Shown piece by piece: positions 1 to 8,169 of a stretch of DNA of 10,804 bases. How positions within the stretch are numbered: position 1 is the stretch's first letter; the number at the start of each line of letters is the position of its first letter. The stretch comes from Bacteroidales bacterium (GTDB lineage Bacteria > Bacteroidota > Bacteroidia > Bacteroidales > WCHB1-69), in the NCBI GenBank assembly GCA_012838875.1, contig DUOL01000189.1, positions 1 through 10,804 on the forward strand, given 5' to 3'. A program made the translations under genes and the position numbers. A model generated the notes under the pieces. The model saw only the letters and a list, made by a program, of their open reading frames with translations, had not been told where the DNA came from and did no database searches.

Positions 1-348
1 CTCTTCCAATTTGAAGATGTACTGTTTTAAGGAAATATGGTGATTTTCAAGGTCTAAAATAGGGTATCCGACAATTTGTCCGGGTCCGTGGTAGGTGATA
101 TCGCCACCTCTATCAATAGGATAGAATTTTGCATCGATTTTTCTTAAAAAATCTTCGCTAATCAGCAAGTTTTGGCTCTTTCCCGATTTTCCCAACGTGT
201 AAACATGCGGGTGTTCGCAAAAAATAATTGTTTCATGCTGCTGAGTTGCCTGACCATTACTTTTGCACTCAATAATATGATTAAAAATCTCTTTTTGTTT
301 ATCCCAAGCAACTTGATAGTCAATTATTTCCCAATCTACAAATTTCAT
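1..348 (-). CDS. lipB: Octanoyltransferase LipB, N-terminal part (gene runs off the left edge)
   Basis: Lipoyl(octanoyl) transferase moves the octanoyl group from acyl carrier protein onto lipoyl domains of 2-oxoacid dehydrogenases and the glycine cleavage H protein, in the cytoplasm. I translated this stretch directly: 116 codons are open from the ATG at 348 to base 1. The protein shows the family signatures HPHVYTLGKSG (about residues 47-57) and RGGDITYHGPGQIVGYP (about 83-99), which are diagnostic of LipB. Full-length LipB is about 200-240 residues, so roughly half is present; the catalytic lysine and cysteine lie beyond the window. The start is 6 nt after the lipA stop, so the two are almost certainly co-transcribed. 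Upstream of the ATG there is only an A/T-rich stretch with no Shine-Dalgarno sequence. Identity is secure; intactness cannot be judged. Confidence 0.95.
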   Translation of the reverse strand, partial: MKFVDWEIIDYQVAWDKQKEIFNHIIECKSNGQATQQHETIIFCEHPHVYTLGKSGKSQNLLISEDFLRKIDAKFYPIDRGGDITYHGPGQIVGYPILDLENHHISLKQYIFKLEE

Positions 349-354
349 TTTATT

Positions 355-1215
355 CTATTTTTTGTTTATTAGAGAGTTTAAGAAAGAGCGTTCTGCCATG
401 TAGGAAGAGCGTACTAACGGTGCACTTTCGACACTCACAAAGCCTAACTTGAGCGCTGTTTGTTTGTAAAACTCGAAAATATCGGGATGAATATACTCTG
501 CAACTTCTATGTTTTGTTTTGTAGGTTGTAGATATTGCCCAATCGTAATCATCAGACAACCAGCGTCTTTAACCTCTTTTAACAGCTCGATAACCTCTTC
601 TTGTGTTTCGCCGAGTCCAACCATAATTCCGGTTTTAGCAATAAATTTCTTTTTAGCAATTTGTTCTAATACATTCATACTTTTATTGTATGACGCACGG
701 CTTCGTATTGACGGGGTTAACCGCTTTACCGTTTCTAAATTATGTGCTACAATATCGGGTTTTGCGTCAAGGACGATTTGTAACAATTCGTCTTCGTAGT
801 CGGGTATCAGCACTTCGATGATAATTGCAGGATTTTTCTCTCGAATGGCAACTATTGTTTTTGCCCAATGCGCAGCCCCTTTATCGGGTAAATCGTCTCT
901 ATCAACGGAGGTGATGACGCAATGCTTCAGCTTCATCTCGGCGATGCTTTCCGCTATTTTTCGAGGTTCTTCTTCATCAAGGGGTAACGGTTTTCCTGTT
1001 TTTGTGGCGCAAAATTTACAAGCACGCGTGCAAATGTCGCCGAGAATCATCAATGTTGCCGTGCCTAAACTCCAACATTGTCCAATATTTGGGCACTTGC
1101 CACTGGTGCAAATGGTGTGTAATTGCTGTTCCTGAACGATTTTCTTTACTAATGGGTAGTTTTTCCCGTTTTCTAATTTAATTTTTAGCCAATCCGGTTT
1201 TCTAAGTATTTTCAT
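355..1215 (-). CDS. lipA: Lipoyl synthase LipA (radical SAM)
   Basis: Lipoyl synthase inserts two sulfur atoms at C6 and C8 of protein-bound octanoyl groups, completing the lipoyl cofactor begun by LipB. The 286-residue length is normal for the family. The auxiliary iron-sulfur cluster motif is present (Cys36, Cys41, Cys47 within CTSGKCPNIGQCW), as is the radical SAM CX3CX2C motif (Cys62, Cys66, Cys69 within CTRACKFC). The C-terminal RSSY motif at residues 269-272 holds the serine that ligates the auxiliary cluster in studied homologues. All key residues are therefore intact. The start at 1215 gives the short N-terminal arm MKILRKPDWLK typical of LipA. The gene lies 45 nt after the aldehyde dehydrogenase and 6 nt before lipB, and no clear promoter is visible in the 45-nt gap, so read-through from upstream is likely. 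Confidence 0.97.
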   Translation of the reverse strand: MKILRKPDWLKIKLENGKNYPLVKKIVQEQQLHTICTSGKCPNIGQCWSLGTATLMILGDICTRACKFCATKTGKPLPLDEEEPRKIAESIAEMKLKHCVITSVDRDDLPDKGAAHWAKTIVAIREKNPAIIIEVLIPDYEDELLQIVLDAKPDIVAHNLETVKRLTPSIRSRASYNKSMNVLEQIAKKKFIAKTGIMVGLGETQEEVIELLKEVKDAGCLMITIGQYLQPTKQNIEVAEYIHPDIFEFYKQTALKLGFVSVESAPLVRSSYMAERSFLNSLINKK

Positions 1216-1260
1216 AAAGTTATTAAATTGAAAAATGAGTTTTAGTACAAGAGTGAACGA

Positions 1261-2640
1261 TTAGATAAATCTCTTAAATTTTGCTAATTTCTGTTTATAA
1301 GGAGGATACTTTACTTTAAAATCTATCTTAGATGACGAAGTTACAACACTTTTTAGATGGGAGAAGGTGTCAAACCCGTATTTCCCGTGATAACGTCCCA
1401 TTCCGCTATTGCCGACACCCCCAAAGGGCAGAGTATGTGTGCCGGCATGAATAAGCGTATCATTAATACAAACACCCCCTGAGGAGGTCTCAGAAAGTAC
1501 TCTTTTAATCGACTTTTTATTTTTGGAAAAATAGTAAAGTGCTAACGGTTTTTCACGTTTATTTACAAAAGAGATAACCTCGTCAATAGTTTCAAACTCG
1601 AAGAGTGGCAAGATAGGACCAAATATTTCGTCACGCATAACGGGGCTATCTTCAGCTACATTTTCGAGTATGGTCAATGAAAGAAAATAGTCATCTTCAT
1701 TATAGTTTCCTCCCAAAACAATATCTCCCGATTTTAAGTAGGTGAGCAGTCGTTGCATTGCGATTGAGGAGATAATACGGGGATAGTCCGGAGATTCTTC
1801 CATTTTCTCACCGAACATTTCTATTAAAGCTTTTTCTATTTCAAAAACAAAGTCGGTTTTAATTTTTTTATGAACAAATAGGTAATCGGGGGCGATACAA
1901 GTTTGCCCGGCATTCATTGTTTTGCCCCAGACGATGCGGCGTGCAGCGAGAGGAAGGTTCGCATCATAATCGACAATACAGGGGCTCTTTCCCCCCAATT
2001 CGAGGGTTACCGGAGTAAGGTTTTTAGCTGCGGCTTCCATAACGACTTTTCCTAAGGTGGGACTACCCGTGAAAAAGATATAGTCAAAACGTTGTGCTAA
2101 TAGCAGTTGATTGACTTCTCTATTCCCATGAATAATTGTTACGTAATTTTCGGGGAAGGATTCTTTTATTATGGTCTCCATTACTTTTGCGGTGGCCGGT
2201 GCGTAGGGAGAGGTTTTGAGTACGGCACAATTGCCCGCACTGATAGCCGCAATCAAGGGATTGAAAAGCAGTTGGAAAGGGTAATTCCACGGGGCAATGA
2301 TTAAGACAACGCCGTAAGGCTCCTTAATAATTTTTCCGCGTGAAGGAAATAGGACGAGCGGAAGTCGCCGTTTCTCAGGTTTTGCCCATCTTTTAAGATG
2401 ACATATGTGATAATCTATCTCCTTCAGTACGAGAGAGATTTCCGTAATATAGGATTCAAAATTTGATTTTTCTAAATCTTCGTTCAAAGCATCAAAAATT
2501 TCTTCTTCTTTGAGCTTAATAATTTTTTTTAATCTTTTTAGAGAGTCAATCCGATAAGAGATATTTTTAGTTTCATTTAAAGAAAAGAAGTTTTTTATCT
2601 TTGCTACTTTTGAAGTAATCTCGTCGGCAATGTTATGCAT
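1261..2640 (-). CDS. Aldehyde dehydrogenase, class 3-like
   Basis: NAD(P)-dependent aldehyde dehydrogenase oxidising an aldehyde to the carboxylic acid; the substrate cannot be read from the sequence. At 459 residues it has the short length of class 3 (fatty or aromatic aldehyde) enzymes rather than the roughly 490-500 of class 1/2. Visible catalytic features are the oxyanion-hole Asn119 in APWNY, the cofactor-binding FTGSPTLGK (190-198), the general base Glu214 in LELGGK, and the nucleophile Cys248 in GQTCIAPDY. The EIFGP motif appears in the C-terminal half, followed by the GGVGNSGMGRYHGKYGFDTFSH region usual for class 3. No membrane anchor is evident. The gene sits 16 nt after a possible micro-ORF and 45 nt before lipA. 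Removal of fatty aldehydes is a reasonable guess given the class, but the lipoate neighbours do not prove it. Confidence 0.93.
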   Translation of the reverse strand: MHNIADEITSKVAKIKNFFSLNETKNISYRIDSLKRLKKIIKLKEEEIFDALNEDLEKSNFESYITEISLVLKEIDYHICHLKRWAKPEKRRLPLVLFPSRGKIIKEPYGVVLIIAPWNYPFQLLFNPLIAAISAGNCAVLKTSPYAPATAKVMETIIKESFPENYVTIIHGNREVNQLLLAQRFDYIFFTGSPTLGKVVMEAAAKNLTPVTLELGGKSPCIVDYDANLPLAARRIVWGKTMNAGQTCIAPDYLFVHKKIKTDFVFEIEKALIEMFGEKMEESPDYPRIISSIAMQRLLTYLKSGDIVLGGNYNEDDYFLSLTILENVAEDSPVMRDEIFGPILPLFEFETIDEVISFVNKREKPLALYYFSKNKKSIKRVLSETSSGGVCINDTLIHAGTHTLPFGGVGNSGMGRYHGKYGFDTFSHLKSVVTSSSKIDFKVKYPPYKQKLAKFKRFI

Positions 2641-2656
2641 AATTGTTCTATATATA

Positions 2657-2740
2657 TTAAGTGAGACACATATTAATAGTTCCTACCATAAGGGCTACAC
2701 CTAATTGCCATAGCAATCCATAAGTTTTTACTATTTTCAT
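2657..2740 (-). CDS. Possible 27-residue hydrophobic microprotein between gltX and the aldehyde dehydrogenase
   Basis: The ORF begins with ATG at 2740-2738 and ends with TAA at 2659-2657. The product starts MKIVKTYG, with two lysines before a run of hydrophobic residues (about 8-22, including LGVALMVG), and ends NMCLT. It could be a single membrane-spanning micropeptide with a positive N-terminal side. It fills most of the 125-nt gap: 25 nt after the gltX stop and 16 nt before the aldehyde dehydrogenase start, spacing that suits an operon gene. An A-rich stretch precedes the ATG, as is common in Bacteroidota. I recognise no family. Chance is a real possibility at this length; it could also be a leader peptide or the remnant of a longer gene. 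Confidence 0.35.
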   Translation of the reverse strand: MKIVKTYGLLWQLGVALMVGTINMCLT

Positions 2741-2765
2741 TCTTTTTTTGTTGAAAAGAGAGTTC

Positions 2766-4319
2766 TTATATGTTGTTTTTTGCAATTGTACTGATGGCGT
2801 TGTTTATTCGTTTAACTACCTCATTTGCTCCAAGCAAATTGATAATTTCGAATAAATCCGGTCCTTTAGCCGCACCTACCAACGAAAGACGAAGGCAATT
2901 CATAATTTGCCCCATATTTAGATTATTTTGAGTTATATACTCACTAATTGCATTGTGAAGCGAATCTCTTTGGAAAGGAGAAGTTTCGCCAATAATTTGA
3001 GCTATCTCTTTTAATCTTTGCGGGGTATCTTCTTTCCACCTTTTTTTAATAATTTGCTCATCAAAAGAGGTCGGAGCTATGAAAAAGAAATTGCTTTCTT
3101 CCCACAAATCATTTATAAAACTAATTCGTTCTTTAACCAATGCGACTATGTTTTCAACATATTCGGCAGGAGCGTCAATATTATGTTTTTTTAAAATTAA
3201 AAGAAATTGTTCGGTAAGAGTTTTAACGGATAACTTTTGAATATACTGTTGATTAAACCATTTTGCTTTTTCAAGATTGAACTTAGCTCCGGATTTACTC
3301 ACTTTTTCAATCGAAAAGAGCTGGATAAGTTCGTCTTTACTCATAATTTCCTGTTCCGTACCGGGGTTCCAGCCGAGAAGTGCTAACATGTTAATTAGGG
3401 CGTCCGGCAGATATCCGGATTCACGATATCCCGAAGATGTTTCACGGCTCTGCGGGTCTTTCCATTGCAAAGGAAAAACGGGGAACCCGAGTCTATCGCC
3501 ATCTCGCTTACTGAGTTTGCCATTTCCGTCAGGCTTTAACAATAAGGGTAGGTGGGCAAATTGCGGGGGCGTCCAATCAAAAGCCTGATACAACATTTGA
3601 TGCAAAGGGGTAGAGGGCAACCACTCTTCACCACGTATAACGTGTGTGATTTCCATCAGATGGTCATCAACAACATTTGCTAAATGATACGTGGGCATTC
3701 CGTCCGATTTGAACAATACTTTGTCGTCAAGAAGAGACGAGTTGACCTTTACCGTACCGCGTATCATATCCTCAACTACGATTTCGTGGTTGTCGGGATA
3801 TTTGAATCTAATAACGTAAGGTGTTCCCGTGTTAATTTTATCATTGACTTCCTGTGCGGATAGTGTTAAGCTATTACACATCGAAGCACGCGTAAGAGTT
3901 CCATATTGAAAAGTCTCTTTTCGCCTTTCAAATTCTCTTCGTTTTTCGTCGAGGGCTTCCGGTGTATCGAAAGCATAATAAGCCCAATTATTCTCTACTA
4001 AATATTGTGCATATTTCATGTAGATTTCTTCTCTTTCAGATTGTCTGTAAGGAGCGAATTTACCGCCAATATGGACACCTTCGTCAAAATCAATATCGAG
4101 CCATTTAAAAGTTTCAATGATATATTCTTCCGCACCGGGCACAAAGCGTTGTTGGTCAGTATCCTCAATACGGAGTATGAAAGTGCCGCCGTGTTTTTTA
4201 GCAAAGAGCCAATTGTAGAGAGCAGTACGTACTCCGCCGATATGTAATGGTCCCGTGGGACTCGGAGCAAAGCGTACCCTTGGTTTCCGATTATTGATAG
4301 AATCTAAAGCGGTTGTCAT
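2766..4319 (-). CDS. gltX: Glutamyl-tRNA synthetase
   Basis: Class I aminoacyl-tRNA synthetase that charges tRNA-Glu with glutamate in the cytoplasm. The Rossmann catalytic domain carries the HIGH-type motif HIGG at residues 26-29 (in FAPSPTGPLHIGG) and the KMSKS-type motif KLSKR at 268-272. The helical anticodon-binding domain follows from about residue 340. At 517 residues it is slightly longer than E. coli GluRS (about 470), largely because of an insertion after KLSKRDG (about 275-300, DRLGFPVFPLQWKDP and on) that I associate with Bacteroidota enzymes. The CxC zinc site of E. coli GluRS is absent: the matching region reads AYYAFDTP. The start at 4319 is the only methionine ahead of the core; AAGG lies about 10 nt upstream. 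The first 29 nt overlap the end of the upstream ppiD-like gene, implying translational coupling. Confidence 0.97.
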   Translation of the reverse strand: MTTALDSINNRKPRVRFAPSPTGPLHIGGVRTALYNWLFAKKHGGTFILRIEDTDQQRFVPGAEEYIIETFKWLDIDFDEGVHIGGKFAPYRQSEREEIYMKYAQYLVENNWAYYAFDTPEALDEKRREFERRKETFQYGTLTRASMCNSLTLSAQEVNDKINTGTPYVIRFKYPDNHEIVVEDMIRGTVKVNSSLLDDKVLFKSDGMPTYHLANVVDDHLMEITHVIRGEEWLPSTPLHQMLYQAFDWTPPQFAHLPLLLKPDGNGKLSKRDGDRLGFPVFPLQWKDPQSRETSSGYRESGYLPDALINMLALLGWNPGTEQEIMSKDELIQLFSIEKVSKSGAKFNLEKAKWFNQQYIQKLSVKTLTEQFLLILKKHNIDAPAEYVENIVALVKERISFINDLWEESNFFFIAPTSFDEQIIKKRWKEDTPQRLKEIAQIIGETSPFQRDSLHNAISEYITQNNLNMGQIMNCLRLSLVGAAKGPDLFEIINLLGANEVVKRINNAISTIAKNNI

Positions 4320-6459
4320 GAATTTTTGCCTTATCTTTTAAGTCTTCTAATATTAGCATTTCATTCCGCGAACGATTTGTCAATATATTTTTTGCTATCA
4401 TTCGTTCGTACATAAGACCTTCGCTCGGTTTGCTCTCCTCTTTGTGTGAAACATTAACAAGATATAAAAACTGTTTGCCCGTTACTAAATGAGTTTTTTG
4501 GTCAACAGGTAACGAGAATATTTGAGCGATAGCCTTGTTTTCAATTTGAGAATTTTGATAAAAATCGAGACCAAACTGAACTCGAACGCTGTCTTTCACA
4601 GTAGAGTTATAGCGATTTGCTAAATCATAGATAGTTGCACCTTTATTAATCTCTGCAACAACCATTTTCTCAACTTCTTCTATTTTTTTCTGAGCTATCA
4701 GTTCGGCTTCTATCGTAGATTTTACGGCATCAAAAGGAGCAATGCCTTTTTTATTAATATTACGCAACCCGACAACTGCGTAAAGACGGTTGTCAATTTT
4801 AATTACATCAGAAATATTTCCTACTTTAACGTCCTCATTAAAAGTCCAAGAAACAATGTCACGGCAATTTTGCAACTCATTAACCGACCCCATCATTGAA
4901 GTGATATTATTTCCTCGTAAGATTTGAATACCGCTTCTGTTGGCAGCCTCATTAAAAGCTGCTATAGAAGTGCTTTCAGCTAATAGTTGATTTGCAGCCG
5001 ATTTAATTGTAGCAAGAGTCTTTTCGGAAGCTTTAATTTCCGTAGGATAAATAACGAAAAGACGTTTTTGAATTAATTTAGTTGTTTTCCGTGGTTGGAA
5101 GATAACGTAAGCTCCTTGATTGTCATTAACATAAACATTTTTTTGTGAATAAGCTAGTAGCAATGAGTCGTAAAGTTCCGGATAAGTTGATCTTTCAGGT
5201 ACCCACATAGTAGAATCTGTTGCTTTTCGTCCTCCTAAATAGTGAGGTAACATTTCAAAAATAGCATTCGGCGAAGAACGTAGAATGTTTTTAAGGCTGT
5301 CGGCAACATTTTTCGCTTCATCTTTTGTACGAAGCGACTGTAAATTTTGTTCCGTTTTGAAGTCAATAACTAAATAGGCAACTTGTACAGAGTCGGGGCG
5401 ATAAGCTTCGCCGTAAACTTTCCCAAAGTACCACGCTCTATTTTCATGATTAAACGGTTCAATAAAAGTGCCGACCGGGAGGCTGAAAACTAAAGAATCA
5501 AGAGTTTCTAATACGATATCATCTTTTTTATAGTAAAAACTATCAACGGGTCCGTGCATTTCATTAATATTAAATTCCGCAATCGAAGAAGCGTTTAAAA
5601 ATCTTCCATAGGCGCTTCTAACGGAATCTTCTATCGTGGTTAGGTCTTCATTGCTCGGAGCTATCGGAAATATAGCAACGTCTATGTCGCGTGAATCTTG
5701 TTTGATTTCGTAGCGATTTTTATGATTTTTGTACCATTCTTTTATCTCCTTTTCAGTAACGGTAGGAGTGATATTAGCAAAAGCAAGAACACTCGGGTTG
5801 ATAGAAGCGAATTGGATATTTGCTATGTTATTTTCCTTAGCAATTTTTGCCAATAATTTATTGGAGTAATATTCGGACCCTTGAGCTAATGCAAAATAGC
5901 TTTTCCATTTAGCATTTGATAGATTTATGCGTTCAATAGCTTTAAAAGCGTTGTATAAATCACGTACCTCCTCTTGATTTTTATAATCTTCCACATTTGT
6001 AATGAAGCTCATTGCCGCTTCGGGTGACGAGAAATTTGCAATAGACGTAAAAAGTTTGTAAAGAAGTTGATTGGGCTGTTGTGTGCGGAGGGAAGCTACT
6101 AATTCAGTAGTTGCATTTTCTATCATTTCGTCGCTATAAACAAGTCCTAATTTCTCAAGTTGCTCATCAAGTATTTTTTCCTCAAACAATTGCTCCCAAG
6201 TCATTCCATGAATTTGATAAGTTTCGGATTCTTCTAAAGAAGTTTTATCATACATTATTCTCCAGAGAGCGGTGTTTTGGTCATGAAGCAACCTATATTG
6301 GTCATCTAATTTTTCATTATTAATTCTTACCATTGTATTTTTATCGGAAAACATACCCGCTAATTGTGTAAAGTCTCCCACAACAAATGCTAATAGTGCA
6401 ATGCCAATAATTAACATAAGAAGTACACCGTGTTTGCGAATTGCGCCAATTGCTGCCAT
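4291..6459 (-). CDS. PpiD/SurA-type membrane-anchored periplasmic folding factor
   Basis: This is a 722-residue inner-membrane-anchored protein of the PpiD family, which assists folding of secreted proteins at the outer face of the membrane. A short basic N-terminus (IRKHG) is followed by one membrane segment (about 11-28, LLMLIIGIALLAFVVG); the rest should be periplasmic. Residues about 40-250 form the helical SurA/PpiD-like N-domain. A degenerate parvulin-like region covers about 355-456, starting RPDSVQVAYLVIDF and containing LGGRK near 408-412. The His-Ile-Leu strand typical of active parvulins reads AYLVI, so prolyl isomerase activity is doubtful; E. coli PpiD is likewise a chaperone with little isomerase activity. 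A probable promoter lies 48-78 nt upstream. The gene overlaps gltX by 29 nt. Family assignment is strong, catalytic activity uncertain. Confidence 0.88.
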   Translation of the reverse strand: MAAIGAIRKHGVLLMLIIGIALLAFVVGDFTQLAGMFSDKNTMVRINNEKLDDQYRLLHDQNTALWRIMYDKTSLEESETYQIHGMTWEQLFEEKILDEQLEKLGLVYSDEMIENATTELVASLRTQQPNQLLYKLFTSIANFSSPEAAMSFITNVEDYKNQEEVRDLYNAFKAIERINLSNAKWKSYFALAQGSEYYSNKLLAKIAKENNIANIQFASINPSVLAFANITPTVTEKEIKEWYKNHKNRYEIKQDSRDIDVAIFPIAPSNEDLTTIEDSVRSAYGRFLNASSIAEFNINEMHGPVDSFYYKKDDIVLETLDSLVFSLPVGTFIEPFNHENRAWYFGKVYGEAYRPDSVQVAYLVIDFKTEQNLQSLRTKDEAKNVADSLKNILRSSPNAIFEMLPHYLGGRKATDSTMWVPERSTYPELYDSLLLAYSQKNVYVNDNQGAYVIFQPRKTTKLIQKRLFVIYPTEIKASEKTLATIKSAANQLLAESTSIAAFNEAANRSGIQILRGNNITSMMGSVNELQNCRDIVSWTFNEDVKVGNISDVIKIDNRLYAVVGLRNINKKGIAPFDAVKSTIEAELIAQKKIEEVEKMVVAEINKGATIYDLANRYNSTVKDSVRVQFGLDFYQNSQIENKAIAQIFSLPVDQKTHLVTGKQFLYLVNVSHKEESKPSEGLMYERMIAKNILTNRSRNEMLILEDLKDKAKIHDNRFRFYQ

Positions 6460-6506
6460 AATATTTTTTTATAGTTTATTATTTGATGGTTATTTATTTA
6501 AAGGTG

Positions 6507-6537
6507 CAAAAATACATTTTTTTTTCAAATAATTAAA
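6507..6537 (-). promoter_or_regulatory. Probable promoter of the ppiD-gltX block
   Basis: On the minus strand, TATTTTTG (6514-6507) matches the Bacteroidetes -7 consensus TAnnTTTG exactly. TTTA (6537-6534) sits 19 nt further upstream, where TTTG is expected at -33, so that half is one base off. Transcription would start near 6500, giving an untranslated leader of about 40 nt before the ATG at 6459. It lies just past the tRNA terminator, as expected for a new transcription unit. Confidence 0.6.
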
Positions 6538-6561
6538 GTTGAAAAAAATGATTTTTTACAA

Positions 6562-6597
6562 AGAAAATTAGAGAGCTACACAGCTCTCTAATTTTCT
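6562..6597 (-). terminator. Intrinsic terminator downstream of tRNA-Pro
   Basis: A perfect inverted repeat: arms 6562-6577 and 6582-6597, 16 bp, with a 4-nt loop. Read on the minus strand, the stem ends AATTTTC and is followed by TTTG and then A/T-rich sequence. It begins 5 nt after the 3' end of the tRNA gene and precedes the ppiD promoter, so it most likely ends the tRNA transcript and separates it from the next unit. The arms end in A/T-rich sequence on both sides, so some bidirectional activity is possible, but no plus-strand gene approaches it. Confidence 0.85.
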
Positions 6598-6601
6598 GTA
6601 G

Positions 6602-6675
<74 letters not shown>

Positions 6676-6690
6676 CCAAAAGTTTGACTG

Positions 6691-6698
6691 CAAAAATA
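6691..6698 (-). promoter_or_regulatory. -7 element of the tRNA-Pro promoter
   Basis: TATTTTTG, followed by CAG, on the minus strand fits the Bacteroidetes -7 consensus and ends 15 nt before the tRNA 5' end, a fitting distance for a tRNA start. No convincing TTTG is seen 19-21 nt upstream (6718-6723 reads AT-rich without it). The element lies beyond the stop of the preceding transferase gene, so the tRNA could also receive read-through from that operon. Confidence 0.55.
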
Positions 6699-6726
6699 CA
6701 TTTTTTTATTGGAAAAAACATACATC

Positions 6727-8157
6727 CTATGTCCCTTTTCTTTTTAAAACTATTAAAAATGTATAAATCAGTATTTTAATATCCATTTGGATAGACATAT
6801 TTTCTAAATACAAAATATCCCATTTTAGTCGTTCAACCATCTGGTCAACATTTTCAGCATAACCGAATTTCACTTGCCCCCATGAGGTAATTCCGGGTTT
6901 TATATTTAACAATAACTTGTAATAAGGAGCTTTTTTTACAATTTGATCAATATAATATTGTCGCTCCGGGCGCGGTCCGACAATTGACATGTCGCCAAGT
7001 AAAACGTTAAAGAATTGCGGAGTCTCATCTAATCTCACCTTTCGCATAAATCGACCGAACGGAGTAATACGTTTATCTTCTTTGCTGGATAATTGAGGAA
7101 CGCCTTGTTCGGCATCTACGTACATGGAACGGAATTTTAATATTTTAAAGGGCTTGCCACGATAGCCGATACGCTCTTGCGAATATAAAATGGGACCCGG
7201 TGAAGAACGTTTTATGCCGATAGCTAAAAAAATGTAAACCGGTAATAATAAAATTATCGCCAAAAGTGAAAATAAAATATCTAATAATCGTTTGGTATAT
7301 CTTTGCCACTCAGGAAGATAGGCGGGGGAAATCGAAATAAGAGGTTCGACTAATACGGACGATGTTTTAACGAGACCAACCAAAAAATCTTGCGATTGAG
7401 GTATTAACTTCAAATCAATTTTTCTATCATGAATATCGCCTAACATTGTTATAATAGTCTCAATGTGCTTGCGATGTCCATTCTGAACCGCTATTATAAG
7501 TTCTTCTATATCATATTTTTGAACAATATCGGATAAATCATCAATTTGTCCTAAACAAGGTAATTCATCAATAAATACGTCCTCATCATCTAAGGACGGC
7601 TTTACATAACCGACCATGTACGTTCCCGTATGAACGTTATCTTTAATAATCGATTTATACGTATTCATTGCAAGAGTGTCACAACCGATAAGAATAGTGT
7701 TAAAGCCGATTTTCCCTGTTTGGATTTTTCGATTTATTATTGATGTAATTATTAAACGAGGAAAATAGGTGAAAATAAATTGTAAGGAAAAGAGTAAAAG
7801 AAAATATTTCCAATAATCGGAATAGTCGTTAACAATATCGTCAAGGATAAATGCGAAGAAGAAAATGAGAACTCCTATTAGTGTTACTACAAAGGTCGTT
7901 TCCAACTCTTTTAATCTTGATCTTCCTGTCGTTTTTTTATAAATACCTGTAAAAGTATGAAGAACAAGCCAATATAAAGGGAAAGCAAATAAACCGATAT
8001 AAAACTTAATATCGTTTAAAACACTGACCGAGAAATTTTGCTCAAAAAGATGGACATCAACATTATATTTTCGATAGACAAAGAAAAGCATCCACGTGCA
8101 GATTGCCGCTACAATGTCAAAAAAAAGATAAACGAAAATGAAACGTTTTTTATTCAT
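6727..8157 (-). CDS. Polyprenyl-phosphate hexose-1-phosphate transferase (exopolysaccharide/glycan initiation)
   Basis: This enzyme transfers a sugar-1-phosphate from a nucleotide sugar to undecaprenyl phosphate at the inner membrane, the first step in building capsule, exopolysaccharide or another lipid-linked glycan. The 476-residue length fits the WcaJ/WbaP-type family. Four N-terminal membrane segments lie at about 6-26, 52-70, 87-104 and 117-138, followed by a Rossmann-like cytoplasmic domain (about 150-265), a further hydrophobic segment (about 291-314) and the C-terminal bacterial sugar transferase domain. The domain shows KFRSM (341-345), the catalytic Asp-Glu pair at 377-378 in VRLDETPQ, and GPRPE (394-398). 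The sugar cannot be deduced; glucose or galactose are usual. It begins 12 nt after the lipoprotein gene and is the last protein gene of its block, with no glycosyltransferases beside it. Confidence 0.94.
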   Translation of the reverse strand: MNKKRFIFVYLFFDIVAAICTWMLFFVYRKYNVDVHLFEQNFSVSVLNDIKFYIGLFAFPLYWLVLHTFTGIYKKTTGRSRLKELETTFVVTLIGVLIFFFAFILDDIVNDYSDYWKYFLLLFSLQFIFTYFPRLIITSIINRKIQTGKIGFNTILIGCDTLAMNTYKSIIKDNVHTGTYMVGYVKPSLDDEDVFIDELPCLGQIDDLSDIVQKYDIEELIIAVQNGHRKHIETIITMLGDIHDRKIDLKLIPQSQDFLVGLVKTSSVLVEPLISISPAYLPEWQRYTKRLLDILFSLLAIILLLPVYIFLAIGIKRSSPGPILYSQERIGYRGKPFKILKFRSMYVDAEQGVPQLSSKEDKRITPFGRFMRKVRLDETPQFFNVLLGDMSIVGPRPERQYYIDQIVKKAPYYKLLLNIKPGITSWGQVKFGYAENVDQMVERLKWDILYLENMSIQMDIKILIYTFLIVLKRKGT

Positions 8158-8169
8158 TGTTTTAGCAGA

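Noticed and set aside
172..1135. Plus-strand and minus-strand open frames within lipB and lipA
   Set aside because: They are shadows in other frames of strongly supported genes and encode nothing recognisable.
3277..4270. Open frames antisense to or out of frame with gltX
   Set aside because: They overlap the well-conserved GluRS frame and show no domain features.
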